From Planctomycetaceae bacterium (lineage in GTDB: Bacteria > Planctomycetota > Planctomycetia > Planctomycetales > Planctomycetaceae), in NCBI GenBank assembly GCA_020426505.1, contig JAGQPX010000058.1:62001-126000 (forward strand): a DNA stretch of 64,000 nt. The letters are read 5' to 3'. How positions within the stretch are numbered: position 1 is the first letter of the stretch; the number at the start of each line of letters is the position of its first letter. Below the pieces are notes generated by a model that did no database searches, was not told the DNA's origin, and worked only from the letters and a program-made list of their open reading frames with translations. The position numbers and the translations under genes were made by a program. Of the stretch, positions 44,883 to 53,400 are shown piece after piece.

Positions 44883-45239
44883 GGCTGCGGGCTCCTGCAT
44901 GACGGCCGAGCACGAATACACTATTCGGTGACGGCTGAACAAGTTGTGCAAAAGGGAAATGGTCGATGCCCGTCAGCGAAAGAGGAGTCGCCGACCGGTC
45001 TCGACGAGGATCGAGACCCGGACATCTGTGAGAGGCGGAAGGAATAGCCGATTCTGCCGATTGGCTCAAGAGCGGTTCAGGCCAAATTGCAAGATCTACA
45101 TTCAGGTCGCGATCAAGTGGAACATCCACAAAGTTCGCTTGCGGTTTCGCACAACTCATTTGCATCCGACAAAACAACACCCCGGCTGTATGAAGCAACC
45201 GGGGTGCATGGGTGCGAATCGCTCAGTCTTCGGTGTGGA
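44883..45239. other. Intergenic region with hairpins, no gene
   Basis: This 357-base gap between two minus-strand genes holds no supported gene. An ORF on the plus strand is Arg-rich and lacks a ribosome-binding site. GGTCTCGA (44997-45004) pairs perfectly with TCGAGACC (45011-45018), and a terminator lies at 45171-45206. Confidence 0.5.
45171..45206 (-). terminator. Intrinsic-type terminator of the acetylesterase gene
   Basis: Read on the minus strand, CACCCCGG (45206-45199) pairs with CCGGGGTG (45185-45178) and is followed by the T-rich TTGTTTT (45177-45171). It lies 34 bases after the stop at 45240. Confidence 0.75.
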
Positions 45240-46820
45240 CTACGGCTTCACATTGTTCGCGGTCACACCGGGCCAGTCGTCCGAGCGGAACGGATACGCC
45301 GGCAGCATCTTCTCGTTGAACAGATTTCCCTGCGGGTTGTCAGCCCAGTTGTAACGGACCGCCACCGGGTTCGAGACATACTTGCTCGACACCTCGACCG
45401 TGTCGCCATTCACGACCTGTTGAGCATCAGCCCAGACCCAGTTGCGGTCTTCCCCCGCGATCATGAAGCCGGTCAGCGGCTCGCGGTACCATGTTTCAAG
45501 GCTGGAGCCGTGTGTGTCAAACTTGACGAAGGCCTTCCCCTCCTTGAACTCGACAGAATCGTATGTCGGTCCGCTGCGAGTAATCGTGTCGCCGTAGCCA
45601 TAGTTGTCGACGAGGGCGAGCCGGGCCAGTCGTTTGCCGACGTCCTGTTTGTTCTTGGGATGGATATCGAGTGCGGCACCGATGTCAGTGATGCAGGCGA
45701 CGCCCGCGTTGGGAAGGGCCTGGGCTGCGATTGTCTGTGCTTCACGCAGTTCGGCCCAGTCGCTGCCGACGGCTTCGTCAGTGATGGCCCGGAAGTTTGC
45801 CAGTTGCACCTGATAGAAAGGGAAGTCCCCCTGCTTCCAGTCGTCCCGCCAACTCTGAATCATCGACGCTATCAAGGTTCGGTACTGGTAGGCGCGGCTC
45901 GCGTTGGACTCACCCTGATACCAGATTGCCCCACGAATGGCGACCGGGCTCAGCGGTGCAATCATCGCATTGTATAGCGTGCTGAAATGGTGTTGGCTTT
46001 GACGCGGGTCCTGCTCCATCGACGGCTTGCGAGGCGGTGTCTTGCCTTCGGCCTTCGCAGCAGCGTCGGCTTTCTCCCACTCGGCCAGTTCGGCATCGTA
46101 TTTCGCCTGAGCCGCTTCAGCATTGTAGGCGCCATCCCGCTCGTTCCACGTGTCGATGATCGGCTTCAACTCTTCGACGGATGCCATCATCTCAGGACTC
46201 GTCCACGCTTCGGCTCGTGTCCCCCCCCAAGCCGTCTGAATCAGACCGACGGGAACCTGCAGCACCTCCTGCAAGGTGCGTCCAAAGTTGTAACCCACTG
46301 CGGTAAAGGCGGGCAGTGTCTCTGGTGTGCAATAGGTCCATTCAGCATCGACATCGTCTTGCGGTTCCGTCGCCGCAACCAACGGTAACCGGAACAGGCG
46401 AATGTTCGGACGATGCCCGGCAGCTGCTTCGAGGTCCGGGTCAAGCCCCCGGTCGACTGACCACTGCATGTTCGACTGACCGCTGCACACCCATACTTCG
46501 CCAACGAGCACGTCCTCGAAGGTCAGTTCGTCGGTATTGCCAGACACAGTGAGCGTCGCGGGTTCGCCGAGGGAGAGCGCATCAAGCTTCACCATCCACT
46601 TGCCGTCTGCATCAGCTTTCGCGGTCTTGGATTGATCGCGAAACTTGACGGTGACCGTCTCATCGGGAGCCGCCCACCCCCACACCGGGACTGGCATCTC
46701 CCGCTGCATGACCATGTGACTGCCAAACACTGAAGGCAGCTTCAGATCCTGAGCGAACGTAATCGAGTAAGACAGCAGGCAGAGCGTAGCTGTCAGAACG
46801 CGGAAGGTGAGCAGTCTCAT
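45240..46820 (-). CDS. Secreted sialate O-acetylesterase family protein
   Basis: The 526-residue protein has a signal peptide (MRLLTFRVLTATLCLLSYS) and the SGNH-hydrolase core of the sialate O-acetylesterase family: GEVWVCSGQSNMQW with the nucleophile Ser, GLIQTAWGGTRAEAW, IWYQGESNA, and DIHPKNKQDVGKRLA with the Asp-His pair. A coiled, charged insert (AKYDAELAEWEKADAAAKAEG) interrupts the domain. The enzyme removes acetyl groups from sialic acids or other acetylated glycans outside the cytosol. It matches the sialidase-like protein at 28186 in theme. It ends at a clear terminator. Confidence 0.94.
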   Translation of the reverse strand: MRLLTFRVLTATLCLLSYSITFAQDLKLPSVFGSHMVMQREMPVPVWGWAAPDETVTVKFRDQSKTAKADADGKWMVKLDALSLGEPATLTVSGNTDELTFEDVLVGEVWVCSGQSNMQWSVDRGLDPDLEAAAGHRPNIRLFRLPLVAATEPQDDVDAEWTYCTPETLPAFTAVGYNFGRTLQEVLQVPVGLIQTAWGGTRAEAWTSPEMMASVEELKPIIDTWNERDGAYNAEAAQAKYDAELAEWEKADAAAKAEGKTPPRKPSMEQDPRQSQHHFSTLYNAMIAPLSPVAIRGAIWYQGESNASRAYQYRTLIASMIQSWRDDWKQGDFPFYQVQLANFRAITDEAVGSDWAELREAQTIAAQALPNAGVACITDIGAALDIHPKNKQDVGKRLARLALVDNYGYGDTITRSGPTYDSVEFKEGKAFVKFDTHGSSLETWYREPLTGFMIAGEDRNWVWADAQQVVNGDTVEVSSKYVSNPVAVRYNWADNPQGNLFNEKMLPAYPFRSDDWPGVTANNVKP

Positions 46821-47007
46821 GAAGAAGGCCTCCGGGTGGGTGGGTTGAGGTAGGAATCACCCACGATATGCGGAGAGCAGACCACAGACAACCGAACAAC
46901 ACGACACCTTCGGGTCATTCCCAAATTAGCGAGCGGTGATCCAAAGGATCAATAAGTCGATGCGGCTCACGCCGACCATGCCAGTCAAGAGTTGAGGCCG
47001 GTTCGGT

Positions 47008-47715
47008 TCATTCTGCGACAAACTTCCGATACCTGTCCATGGCGAGCTCGATCGGAAGGACATGCCGTTCGATTCTCGCTTCCCTGACATCGTTATTGAG
47101 GTAGATCGCTGCCAGCTTGCCGTCGGAAAGCAGGAGCGATCCGGGGGTACAGGCCAACCTTCCGCTGATGATCATCGTGCCCACAACTTCGACATCATTT
47201 CCTTCCGTGGTCCGGCGATTGTAGATCTGTTGAATCTGCTCGACCGCATGGACTTCGTAGGGCGGCTTTCGGTAGTGTTTGTTGTCAAGAATCAGCTCCT
47301 CCAGGACGTCTCCCTGCTGGATGCCCGCAACCATGAGATCGGTCTGCCACACAGGAAGAGTTTTCTTGATGGAGAAGATACTGATGCCCAACTCTTCATT
47401 ATATCCAAGGATTTCGATCGGTTCGAGAGTGTCCAACTCATGAATCGCTCCGATCGGTGTCCCTAATAGACCAAGCGGGAATCGCTCTCCTCCCCACGAC
47501 GCAGACACGAGCAACGACCGCGTCTCATTCGATTCGACGACAAACGCCGGGAAGTATCGGCTGACACCACGCGGTCGTGTCTCAGCATGAATCATGACGA
47601 CCGACTTTGTCAGATCGACTTCCGCAAGTTCCTGTGCGTGAATGGCATTCGATGAAACCGTGCAGAGAATGACAACGACTGCGACGAAACGACTCGCGAA
47701 AACAGTTAGGAACAT
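47008..47715 (-). CDS. Secreted protein with degenerate trypsin-like fold
   Basis: The ATG at 47715 has an AAGGAGAG site and starts a signal peptide, giving 235 residues. The pattern TKSVVMIHAE, LVSASWGGERFPLG, LGISIFSIK and TPGSLLLSDGKLAAIYLN resembles the S1 trypsin/DegP fold. At the place of the usual GDSGGP/GNSGG motif it has TPGSLLLS, and no clear catalytic His is seen, so it is probably inactive or only structurally related. It lies downstream of the phosphate-transport-like pair on the same strand. No named family recognised. Confidence 0.65.
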   Translation of the reverse strand: MFLTVFASRFVAVVVILCTVSSNAIHAQELAEVDLTKSVVMIHAETRPRGVSRYFPAFVVESNETRSLLVSASWGGERFPLGLLGTPIGAIHELDTLEPIEILGYNEELGISIFSIKKTLPVWQTDLMVAGIQQGDVLEELILDNKHYRKPPYEVHAVEQIQQIYNRRTTEGNDVEVVGTMIISGRLACTPGSLLLSDGKLAAIYLNNDVREARIERHVLPIELAMDRYRKFVAE

Positions 47716-47809
47716 CTGCCTCTCCTTCACGTCGAGATTGGTGTCGATCAAGTAACCTGCATTTTGCCAGAGTTAATGAACTCAGATTCAATGTTTGATG
47801 CACGTTGAA

Positions 47810-48070
47810 TCACCCCTGCTCTTCGATCTGGTACCGGCCTGCCCACGGCTGGCTGGCGGATTGGACTTTGGTGAAGATGTAGATCAGCACACTGATCGAC
47901 ATGATCAAGACGGCCACACCCCAGACGAGGAGGGTCTGCGACTCGTAGAACCGTTGATTGAATGCGTACGCTCCGAAGGTGAGGAGCAGAAACAGAATGA
48001 GCATCACCCACTCGGCCATCGGAGACTCCCACTGCACTGGAACGAGAAGCCGCTCAGCGACCGGCTTCAT
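47810..48070 (-). CDS. Small membrane protein downstream of Na/Pi-type transporter
   Basis: The ATG at 48070, seven bases after the stop of the transporter gene, gives 86 residues. Two membrane helices (WVMLILFLLLTFGAYAF and LVWGVAVLIMSISVLIYIF) are separated by a short polar loop. The spacing points to translation from one mRNA with the transporter. A possible accessory subunit role is inference; no family recognised. Confidence 0.7.
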   Translation of the reverse strand: MKPVAERLLVPVQWESPMAEWVMLILFLLLTFGAYAFNQRFYESQTLLVWGVAVLIMSISVLIYIFTKVQSASQPWAGRYQIEEQG

Positions 48071-48077
48071 CTCGCTG

Positions 48078-49124
48078 TCAGTATGACCGAGCCAGAACCG
48101 GCTTGTCGATCCCAACGTCGTGGAATGATTCGGTTCCCGGATCGTCCGCCTTCTCTTGATGAGCTGGATCAGTCTGATCCGGGACCAGCCAAGTCAAGAG
48201 TCGTGCGGTCGCTGGAACAAATGGAAGAAACAGCAGCACACTGATCACGTTGAATATGACATGAGCAGCTGCGATCAGAGACTTCGATGCGGTGTGCGAG
48301 TCCACGCCAACCGTCCATGCGGAGAACATCGTCAGTGGTCCGACAAGCCAGACGAACAGAGCAACGACTGTCACGTTGAACAGCAACTGAAACAGACCGA
48401 CCCGGACGGCGGCTCGTGAGCGTCCGATGCTCGCAACCAACACGTTTGCACATGTGCCGATCTCTGCACCGAGCATGATTGCGACTCCTGCAGCCGGCGT
48501 GAGCATCCCCTGACCGGCAAGGACAATCACGATGCCCACGGTGGCCGACGATGACTGAATAATGGCCGTCACAACTGCGCCTGCCAACACCCCCAGGAAC
48601 GGATTGTTCATTTGAGCCAGCCAGGCTTCAATCGGGGGAAATGCCTGCAATGGCTCCGCAGCGTGTTCAATGGTGAACAGCCCGTACAGGATCAAGCCCA
48701 GACCGAGAATCACCGTGCCGTATCTTTGTTGGATCACAGAACGGCCAAACACGCGGAGTGTCAAGCCGCTTAGCAAGATGAAACCCGAGTACTTGATCAG
48801 TCCGGAGGCGATGATCACGCTGGAGAGAGTCGTTCCGATGTTGGCTCCCATCACAACTCCCAGCGCAGCGACGGAAGTGAGGATGCCAGCGTTGACCAGC
48901 GCGATCGTGATGATGGCAGTCGCTGATGAGCTGTCCAGAACGGCACAGGCGATGGTGCCAGTGCCGATGCCCGCAAACCGATTGGAAGTAAAGCGAGCGA
49001 GGACCCGCTGCATGCGTTCTCCCGCCACTTCCGCGAGGGTGTCCCCCATCACGGTCATTCCGTACAGAAACAGGGCCAGTCCGGCAGAGAAACCGGAAAC
49101 AATCGCAAACCAGTCGAGAGTCAT
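48078..49124 (-). CDS. Na/Pi-cotransporter family membrane protein (NptA/PhoU-less)
   Basis: The ATG at 49124 gives 348 residues with about eight to nine membrane helices. The two inverted-repeat motifs of the family are present: DSSSATAIITIALVNAG with MGANIGTT, and QSSSATVGIVIVLAG with LGAEIGTC. These bind sodium and phosphate in characterised members. The C-terminal PhoU-like domain found in many bacterial relatives is missing; only a short polar tail follows. Phosphate import or export is likely but the direction is not decided. The small membrane protein follows at once. Confidence 0.93.
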   Translation of the reverse strand: MTLDWFAIVSGFSAGLALFLYGMTVMGDTLAEVAGERMQRVLARFTSNRFAGIGTGTIACAVLDSSSATAIITIALVNAGILTSVAALGVVMGANIGTTLSSVIIASGLIKYSGFILLSGLTLRVFGRSVIQQRYGTVILGLGLILYGLFTIEHAAEPLQAFPPIEAWLAQMNNPFLGVLAGAVVTAIIQSSSATVGIVIVLAGQGMLTPAAGVAIMLGAEIGTCANVLVASIGRSRAAVRVGLFQLLFNVTVVALFVWLVGPLTMFSAWTVGVDSHTASKSLIAAAHVIFNVISVLLFLPFVPATARLLTWLVPDQTDPAHQEKADDPGTESFHDVGIDKPVLARSY

Positions 49125-49226
49125 GAGCCAGCTCCGCTCGGAGAGTGAAAAGTTCACCGCCGACAACGGAGTTCACTCTAGACTGGTTGTGCGAAGATTC
49201 TGTGAATTCTGCGTCACTCCTCGATC

Positions 49227-49616
49227 TCAATCACAACCGCAAGCTGTCTCGGAATTTGCGCCTGAGAGATGCGTGGGATGTCCATCCCGTTTCCACCAAT
49301 CGAGTCCACCCATCAACTCTTTCACACGAAAGCCGAGCTTGAGCATGTTGATGGCGCCTTTGGTTGATGCGTTGCACCCGATGCCGTCGCAGTACGTCAC
49401 GACGAGCGAGGTCCTGTCGATCCCGGAAGTCGTCTCCTCAGACATCTTACGATGCGGAACATTGATCGCACCGGGGATGTGCTCAAGTTCGTAAGCCTCG
49501 CTCGATCGTGCATCGATCACGGTGATATTCTCACCCGCCTTGATCGTGACGAGTAGATCCCAAGAGTCGATCTCGTAGTCGAGTTTGTGCTCATAGTGCT
49601 GCAACTGGTCTTTCAT
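49227..49616 (-). CDS. Rhodanese-like domain protein
   Basis: The 129-residue protein is a single rhodanese domain: ITVIDARSSEAYELEHIPGA, the active-site Cys in VVTYCDGIGC and GGLDWWKRDGHP. An extra Cys pair lies at the C-terminus (TACGCD). Members transfer sulfur or sense thiols in the cytosol. The ATG at 49616 overlaps the stop of the upstream small ORF by one base (TGATG), which indicates coupled translation. Confidence 0.93.
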   Translation of the reverse strand: MKDQLQHYEHKLDYEIDSWDLLVTIKAGENITVIDARSSEAYELEHIPGAINVPHRKMSEETTSGIDRTSLVVTYCDGIGCNASTKGAINMLKLGFRVKELMGGLDWWKRDGHPTHLSGANSETACGCD

Positions 49617-49816
49617 CACCGGTCTCCGTTCGTGTGATCTTCCACATCTTCTTTGGGGGGTGAGAATCGAGGCTCCAACTCCTTCAGCTCGAACGTTGGC
49701 AGGGCCCTGAAGAACTCGCCACCTGTCAAGATATGACGATTATGCACGATTGACCACCGCGTCACGCTCGCATTGGTGTTCCGATTATCGCGATTGATCC
49801 GGTCGATGCGGCTCAC
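49616..49816 (-). CDS. Small hypothetical protein upstream of rhodanese
   Basis: A 66-residue frame from a GTG at 49816 ends in a TGA that overlaps the rhodanese ATG. The product is polar, with no membrane helix, and ends ELKELEPRFSPPKEDVEDH. No family is recognised. The overlap supports it; the weak start and the divergent gene close upstream argue for caution. Confidence 0.4.
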   Translation of the reverse strand: MSRIDRINRDNRNTNASVTRWSIVHNRHILTGGEFFRALPTFELKELEPRFSPPKEDVEDHTNGDR

Positions 49817-49951
49817 GAGTTGCGATTGTACCGGACACTCATGCTGCGACGATGGAATGGATACTTCGAGTTCATCTCGCAGTGCGGGTCGAGACGCTTC
49901 TGCACGTCGCCCATCCTTTGCCGATCGTTATCCACGCACGAGGCTCGCGTC

Positions 49952-51544
49952 ATGGCCAAATCGATCATCCTAGGGCTGCTGACCATCAGCACGCTGATTG
50001 TGTCCACAGCAGCGTCGGAGGCTCAAACATTCACCTCAGCTGATACCCCGCTGGGGCTGCCAATCGGAGCACCGGGGACGACACTCGGCTCCACCACATC
50101 GACTATCACCGTCGCTGACTCGATCACGATTGGCGATCTCAACGTGAATCTCGACTACAACCACACGTATCAGGGCGACCTCGACGCTACGATTACCTCA
50201 CCGGGTGGCACGATGGTCGAATTGTTCGCCAGCAACATCACCCACGATCTGACGGCTGTCGATGGGGGGTATCTATTTGACGACGAGGTCACCGACGTGT
50301 TCCCCGGGACGATCCCCGCCTTTCCAGCCGGCGAGCCGATCCCGACAGGCACCTATGCACCACAGAATGCGCTCTCAGCATTCGACGGCGAAGACACGAT
50401 TGGCGTGTGGACGCTCACTGTCAATGACGTTTTCGGAAACGACAGCGGAACGCTGAACTTCTGGCAGTTGCTGGTGACTCAAGCCGGTGACGCGACCGGG
50501 GGAGACATTCTCGTCAGCATGCCGATCGTCGAGATTCAGGCGAACAGCCAGTTTCTGGGCTTGCTCGCCAGTCGACTGCGGACCGACACAACGCCACGAT
50601 TTCGACGACCTCGACGGGTGCCGATCAACACGGACACGCGTCGATCATTGATCCGGATCGGCTCGAACGACGTTGTCCCAATTGAATCCGACATTCCGTT
50701 TGGGCATTCCGATCTCACCCTCCGCGCTCAAAGTCCGGTCGAGCAGCGAAATCTGTGGATGGCGGGCTACGGAGCCAGTGGCGACGTCAATGGCGGGTTT
50801 GACTATGGCTTCGGTGGCACAGCGTTCGGCATTCAACAAGTGATGGGACCACAATCCCTGCTTGGTATCGCTGGGAATATCTTCACTACCGAAGGCGAAA
50901 ACGCGGCAAGCACCGCTGACCTGCACGGGATTGGCTTTGCCCTGTACGGCAATCATCGCTTTGGTGACGGGACCTACTTCACCGCGATCGCTGGCTACAA
51001 CTTCGGCAGTTACTCATCGACACGGGCGACGGCGACAGGCACGGCCCGCGGCGATTTCGACAGCCATAGCCTGCTGACACTGATCGAAGTCGGCCAATGT
51101 CACTGTCTCTCAGGCTGGTCCGTGCGGCCACATCTGGCGTTGCAGTATCAACTCCTCGACCTGGACGGCTACCGTGAATCAGCTGCCGCCCCATCCAACC
51201 TCGCTGTGGAGGCGGAGCAACTCGACTCGCTTCGTGCGATCCTGGGTGTCGATGCAGGCCGCTCGTTCCGGGGACCACGAGGCAGTCTCGTCACTCCCCG
51301 TCTCCGCCTTGCCTACATTCAGGAAATCGTAGACACAGGCCGCGTGATCAACGCCACCTTTGCCACGGGCGGTGCTGCCTTCCCCATCGCCGGTGCCAGT
51401 CTGGGCGATGAATTTGCCGATATCGGCACCGGCATCACGCTCACGACGATGGATGACATCACGGTCTTCTTCGACTACGACGTCCAGTTAACGACGAAAC
51501 ACCTCCAACACACCGGCCAGGGCGGCGTGGCAATTGGTTGGTAA
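49952..51544 (+). CDS. Autotransporter with proprotein-convertase P-domain passenger
   Basis: The ATG at 49952 starts a signal peptide (MAKSIILGLLTISTLIVSTAAS); the frame is open 132 bases upstream, inside the divergent gene's start. Of 530 residues, ~50-180 form a P domain as in subtilisin-like convertases: ITIGDLNVNLDYNHTYQGD, LDATITSPGGTMVEL and GVWTLTVNDVFGNDSG. Residues ~265-530 form an outer-membrane autotransporter beta-barrel with alternating strands and a terminal GGVAIGW. No protease domain is present. The passenger is very short for a type V system. Confidence 0.85.
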   Translation: MAKSIILGLLTISTLIVSTAASEAQTFTSADTPLGLPIGAPGTTLGSTTSTITVADSITIGDLNVNLDYNHTYQGDLDATITSPGGTMVELFASNITHDLTAVDGGYLFDDEVTDVFPGTIPAFPAGEPIPTGTYAPQNALSAFDGEDTIGVWTLTVNDVFGNDSGTLNFWQLLVTQAGDATGGDILVSMPIVEIQANSQFLGLLASRLRTDTTPRFRRPRRVPINTDTRRSLIRIGSNDVVPIESDIPFGHSDLTLRAQSPVEQRNLWMAGYGASGDVNGGFDYGFGGTAFGIQQVMGPQSLLGIAGNIFTTEGENAASTADLHGIGFALYGNHRFGDGTYFTAIAGYNFGSYSSTRATATGTARGDFDSHSLLTLIEVGQCHCLSGWSVRPHLALQYQLLDLDGYRESAAAPSNLAVEAEQLDSLRAILGVDAGRSFRGPRGSLVTPRLRLAYIQEIVDTGRVINATFATGGAAFPIAGASLGDEFADIGTGITLTTMDDITVFFDYDVQLTTKHLQHTGQGGVAIGW

Positions 51545-51559
51545 GAAGCCACAACCCCT

Positions 51560-53251
51560 TCACTCCGCCGGGACACTCTGTGCACCGTCCTTGATGGCAT
51601 ACAAGGTCGACTTGTTGGAGATGTAGAGGACGCCGTTGGCGATTACGGGGGTTGAGTAGACGGAGTTGTTCATGTTGATCTCTGCGATCGGTTCGTTTGA
51701 CTCAGTCTGATGCTCGAAGATGGCGACGTCGCCGTCTTCATCGCCGATGTAGACCTTGCCATCCACGATGAGCGGCGAACCCCACGCCTGGGCGAAGAGG
51801 TCGTAGGTCCAGTAAGGCTCACCCGTGCGGGCGTTGAGGCAGTGGAACAAACCGCTGAAGTCGGAGATGTAGAGGATGTCGTCCTTGATCGCGACGGTGC
51901 CACAGGAGCGGTGCATCTCTTCTTCCCAATCGATCTCGTCATTGCCGTTGATGTCGCCACCGCTGTAGTGCCAGATCTCTGCGGAATCCGGGTTCTCGAC
52001 GGATTGCTCTCCGTTGTTGGTGTTGACCGCCTGCAGCCGACGGGGCGGCAGCGGGTTGCCGTCCTTGTCCTGTGCAAGCGTCGGGCTCACGTCGGAGCCG
52101 TCGGTCTTCTTGAGCGGGTCGATGCACCACAGGTGGCCAAGTCCTTCGCCGTGCTCGGGGTCCTGACCAACTGCAACGTAGACCATGCCGTCGTAGATGA
52201 CGGGCGTGGCAATGATGTTGTTACGGGTGCCGGCTCCGCCCAGTTCCCATTTGGTCTCCTTGGGATTGCAGTCGAACTTCCAGAGCAGCGTTGCGTTGCC
52301 GTTGCCATCGCCTTCGGGAGTGAAGCTGTAGACCCAGCCGTCGCCGCCGGCGAAGATCACCTGTTTGACATCGCCGAATTCAGCATAGGTGGGTGACGAC
52401 CATTGTCCGTGCAGGATGTTGGTGCCGGGCGACTTGTCCGTCCAGAGAACCTCGCCCGTATTCTTGTTCATCACCATGAAACTGGGTGCGTCTGGGGCGG
52501 GGATGTTGATGTGTGACTCATCGACACCGTTGGACGTATTGACAAACAGCAAGTCGCCTGCACAGGTGACTGAGCAACTGCACATGTTGTGCTGGGAGAC
52601 GCCATTCTCACCCATCATGTCGTAGACCCAGATCACGTCCGCCTCGGTCTCGGCTTCGACATCCTCTGCCGTGTAAGGACCGTCGTTCTCGCCGTCACGG
52701 AAGCCTTGCGTATCGAGGCAGCGGACCTCGCCACGACTGGTCACGAACCACAGTCGCTCGCCATCGACATACGGAGCACAGCAGATACCCTGATCGGGCC
52801 AGTCATGCACACGCCCCGTGGACAACTTTGGTGACGAGTGCTGCCAAAGGAAATCACCCGTTTTCTCGTCGAAAGCGACCAGCACGCCAAGGTCGACCGT
52901 CTTGGGGTATCGGGCGATGTACCCGTGATGATTGTTCGTGCCGACGTAGACCTGTCCGTTGGCAATGACCGCGTTGCCGTACGTCTGCGAGCCGAGCGGA
53001 GCGGACCAGAGAATGTTCTCACCGGTGGTCACGTCCCATTCGCTGGGGATATTCTCTGCATCCGGCGTGTTGTTTTTGCCATACCAGCCCCCCCACTGCG
53101 GCCAGTCATGATCGCCGACGTCAAGCTTGGCGATGTCTTCGAGTGCAAGAGCGACAGGGTCGTAGTCCGACTCCGCATCGTCGGCAATCATCGGCACGAA
53201 CCCAGCAGCAAGCAGGGTCAAACAAGTCGTCAACAGGAGAAGGTGTTTCAT
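51560..53251 (-). CDS. Secreted PQQ-type beta-propeller protein
   Basis: The ATG at 53251 starts a signal peptide (MKHLLLLTTCLTLLAAGFVP); the frame is open 144 bases upstream. The 563-residue protein has the family opening DHDWPQWGGWYGKNN and blades such as LVAFDEKTGDFLWQH, FMVMNKNTGEVLWTD and CLNARTGEPYWTYD. An insert DINGNDEIDWEEEM looks like an EF-hand-type calcium loop. Extra Cys residues (MCSCSVTCAGD) may form disulfides. Its substrate or partner is unknown. It follows another propeller gene in the same direction. Confidence 0.9.
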   Translation of the reverse strand: MKHLLLLTTCLTLLAAGFVPMIADDAESDYDPVALALEDIAKLDVGDHDWPQWGGWYGKNNTPDAENIPSEWDVTTGENILWSAPLGSQTYGNAVIANGQVYVGTNNHHGYIARYPKTVDLGVLVAFDEKTGDFLWQHSSPKLSTGRVHDWPDQGICCAPYVDGERLWFVTSRGEVRCLDTQGFRDGENDGPYTAEDVEAETEADVIWVYDMMGENGVSQHNMCSCSVTCAGDLLFVNTSNGVDESHINIPAPDAPSFMVMNKNTGEVLWTDKSPGTNILHGQWSSPTYAEFGDVKQVIFAGGDGWVYSFTPEGDGNGNATLLWKFDCNPKETKWELGGAGTRNNIIATPVIYDGMVYVAVGQDPEHGEGLGHLWCIDPLKKTDGSDVSPTLAQDKDGNPLPPRRLQAVNTNNGEQSVENPDSAEIWHYSGGDINGNDEIDWEEEMHRSCGTVAIKDDILYISDFSGLFHCLNARTGEPYWTYDLFAQAWGSPLIVDGKVYIGDEDGDVAIFEHQTESNEPIAEINMNNSVYSTPVIANGVLYISNKSTLYAIKDGAQSVPAE

Positions 53252-53400
53252 GAGATGTCTCGCTGAGATATCGGGACTCGGAGGTTGCGAGTCGCCGTGG
53301 AATGTTGAATTGCCGGTTGGGTGATTGATCGCTTGCGGATTAGCGAGACTCGCAGACGTTCGATCGCCTGTTGGTCCAGCGAATCGGCAAGCCATTTCTG

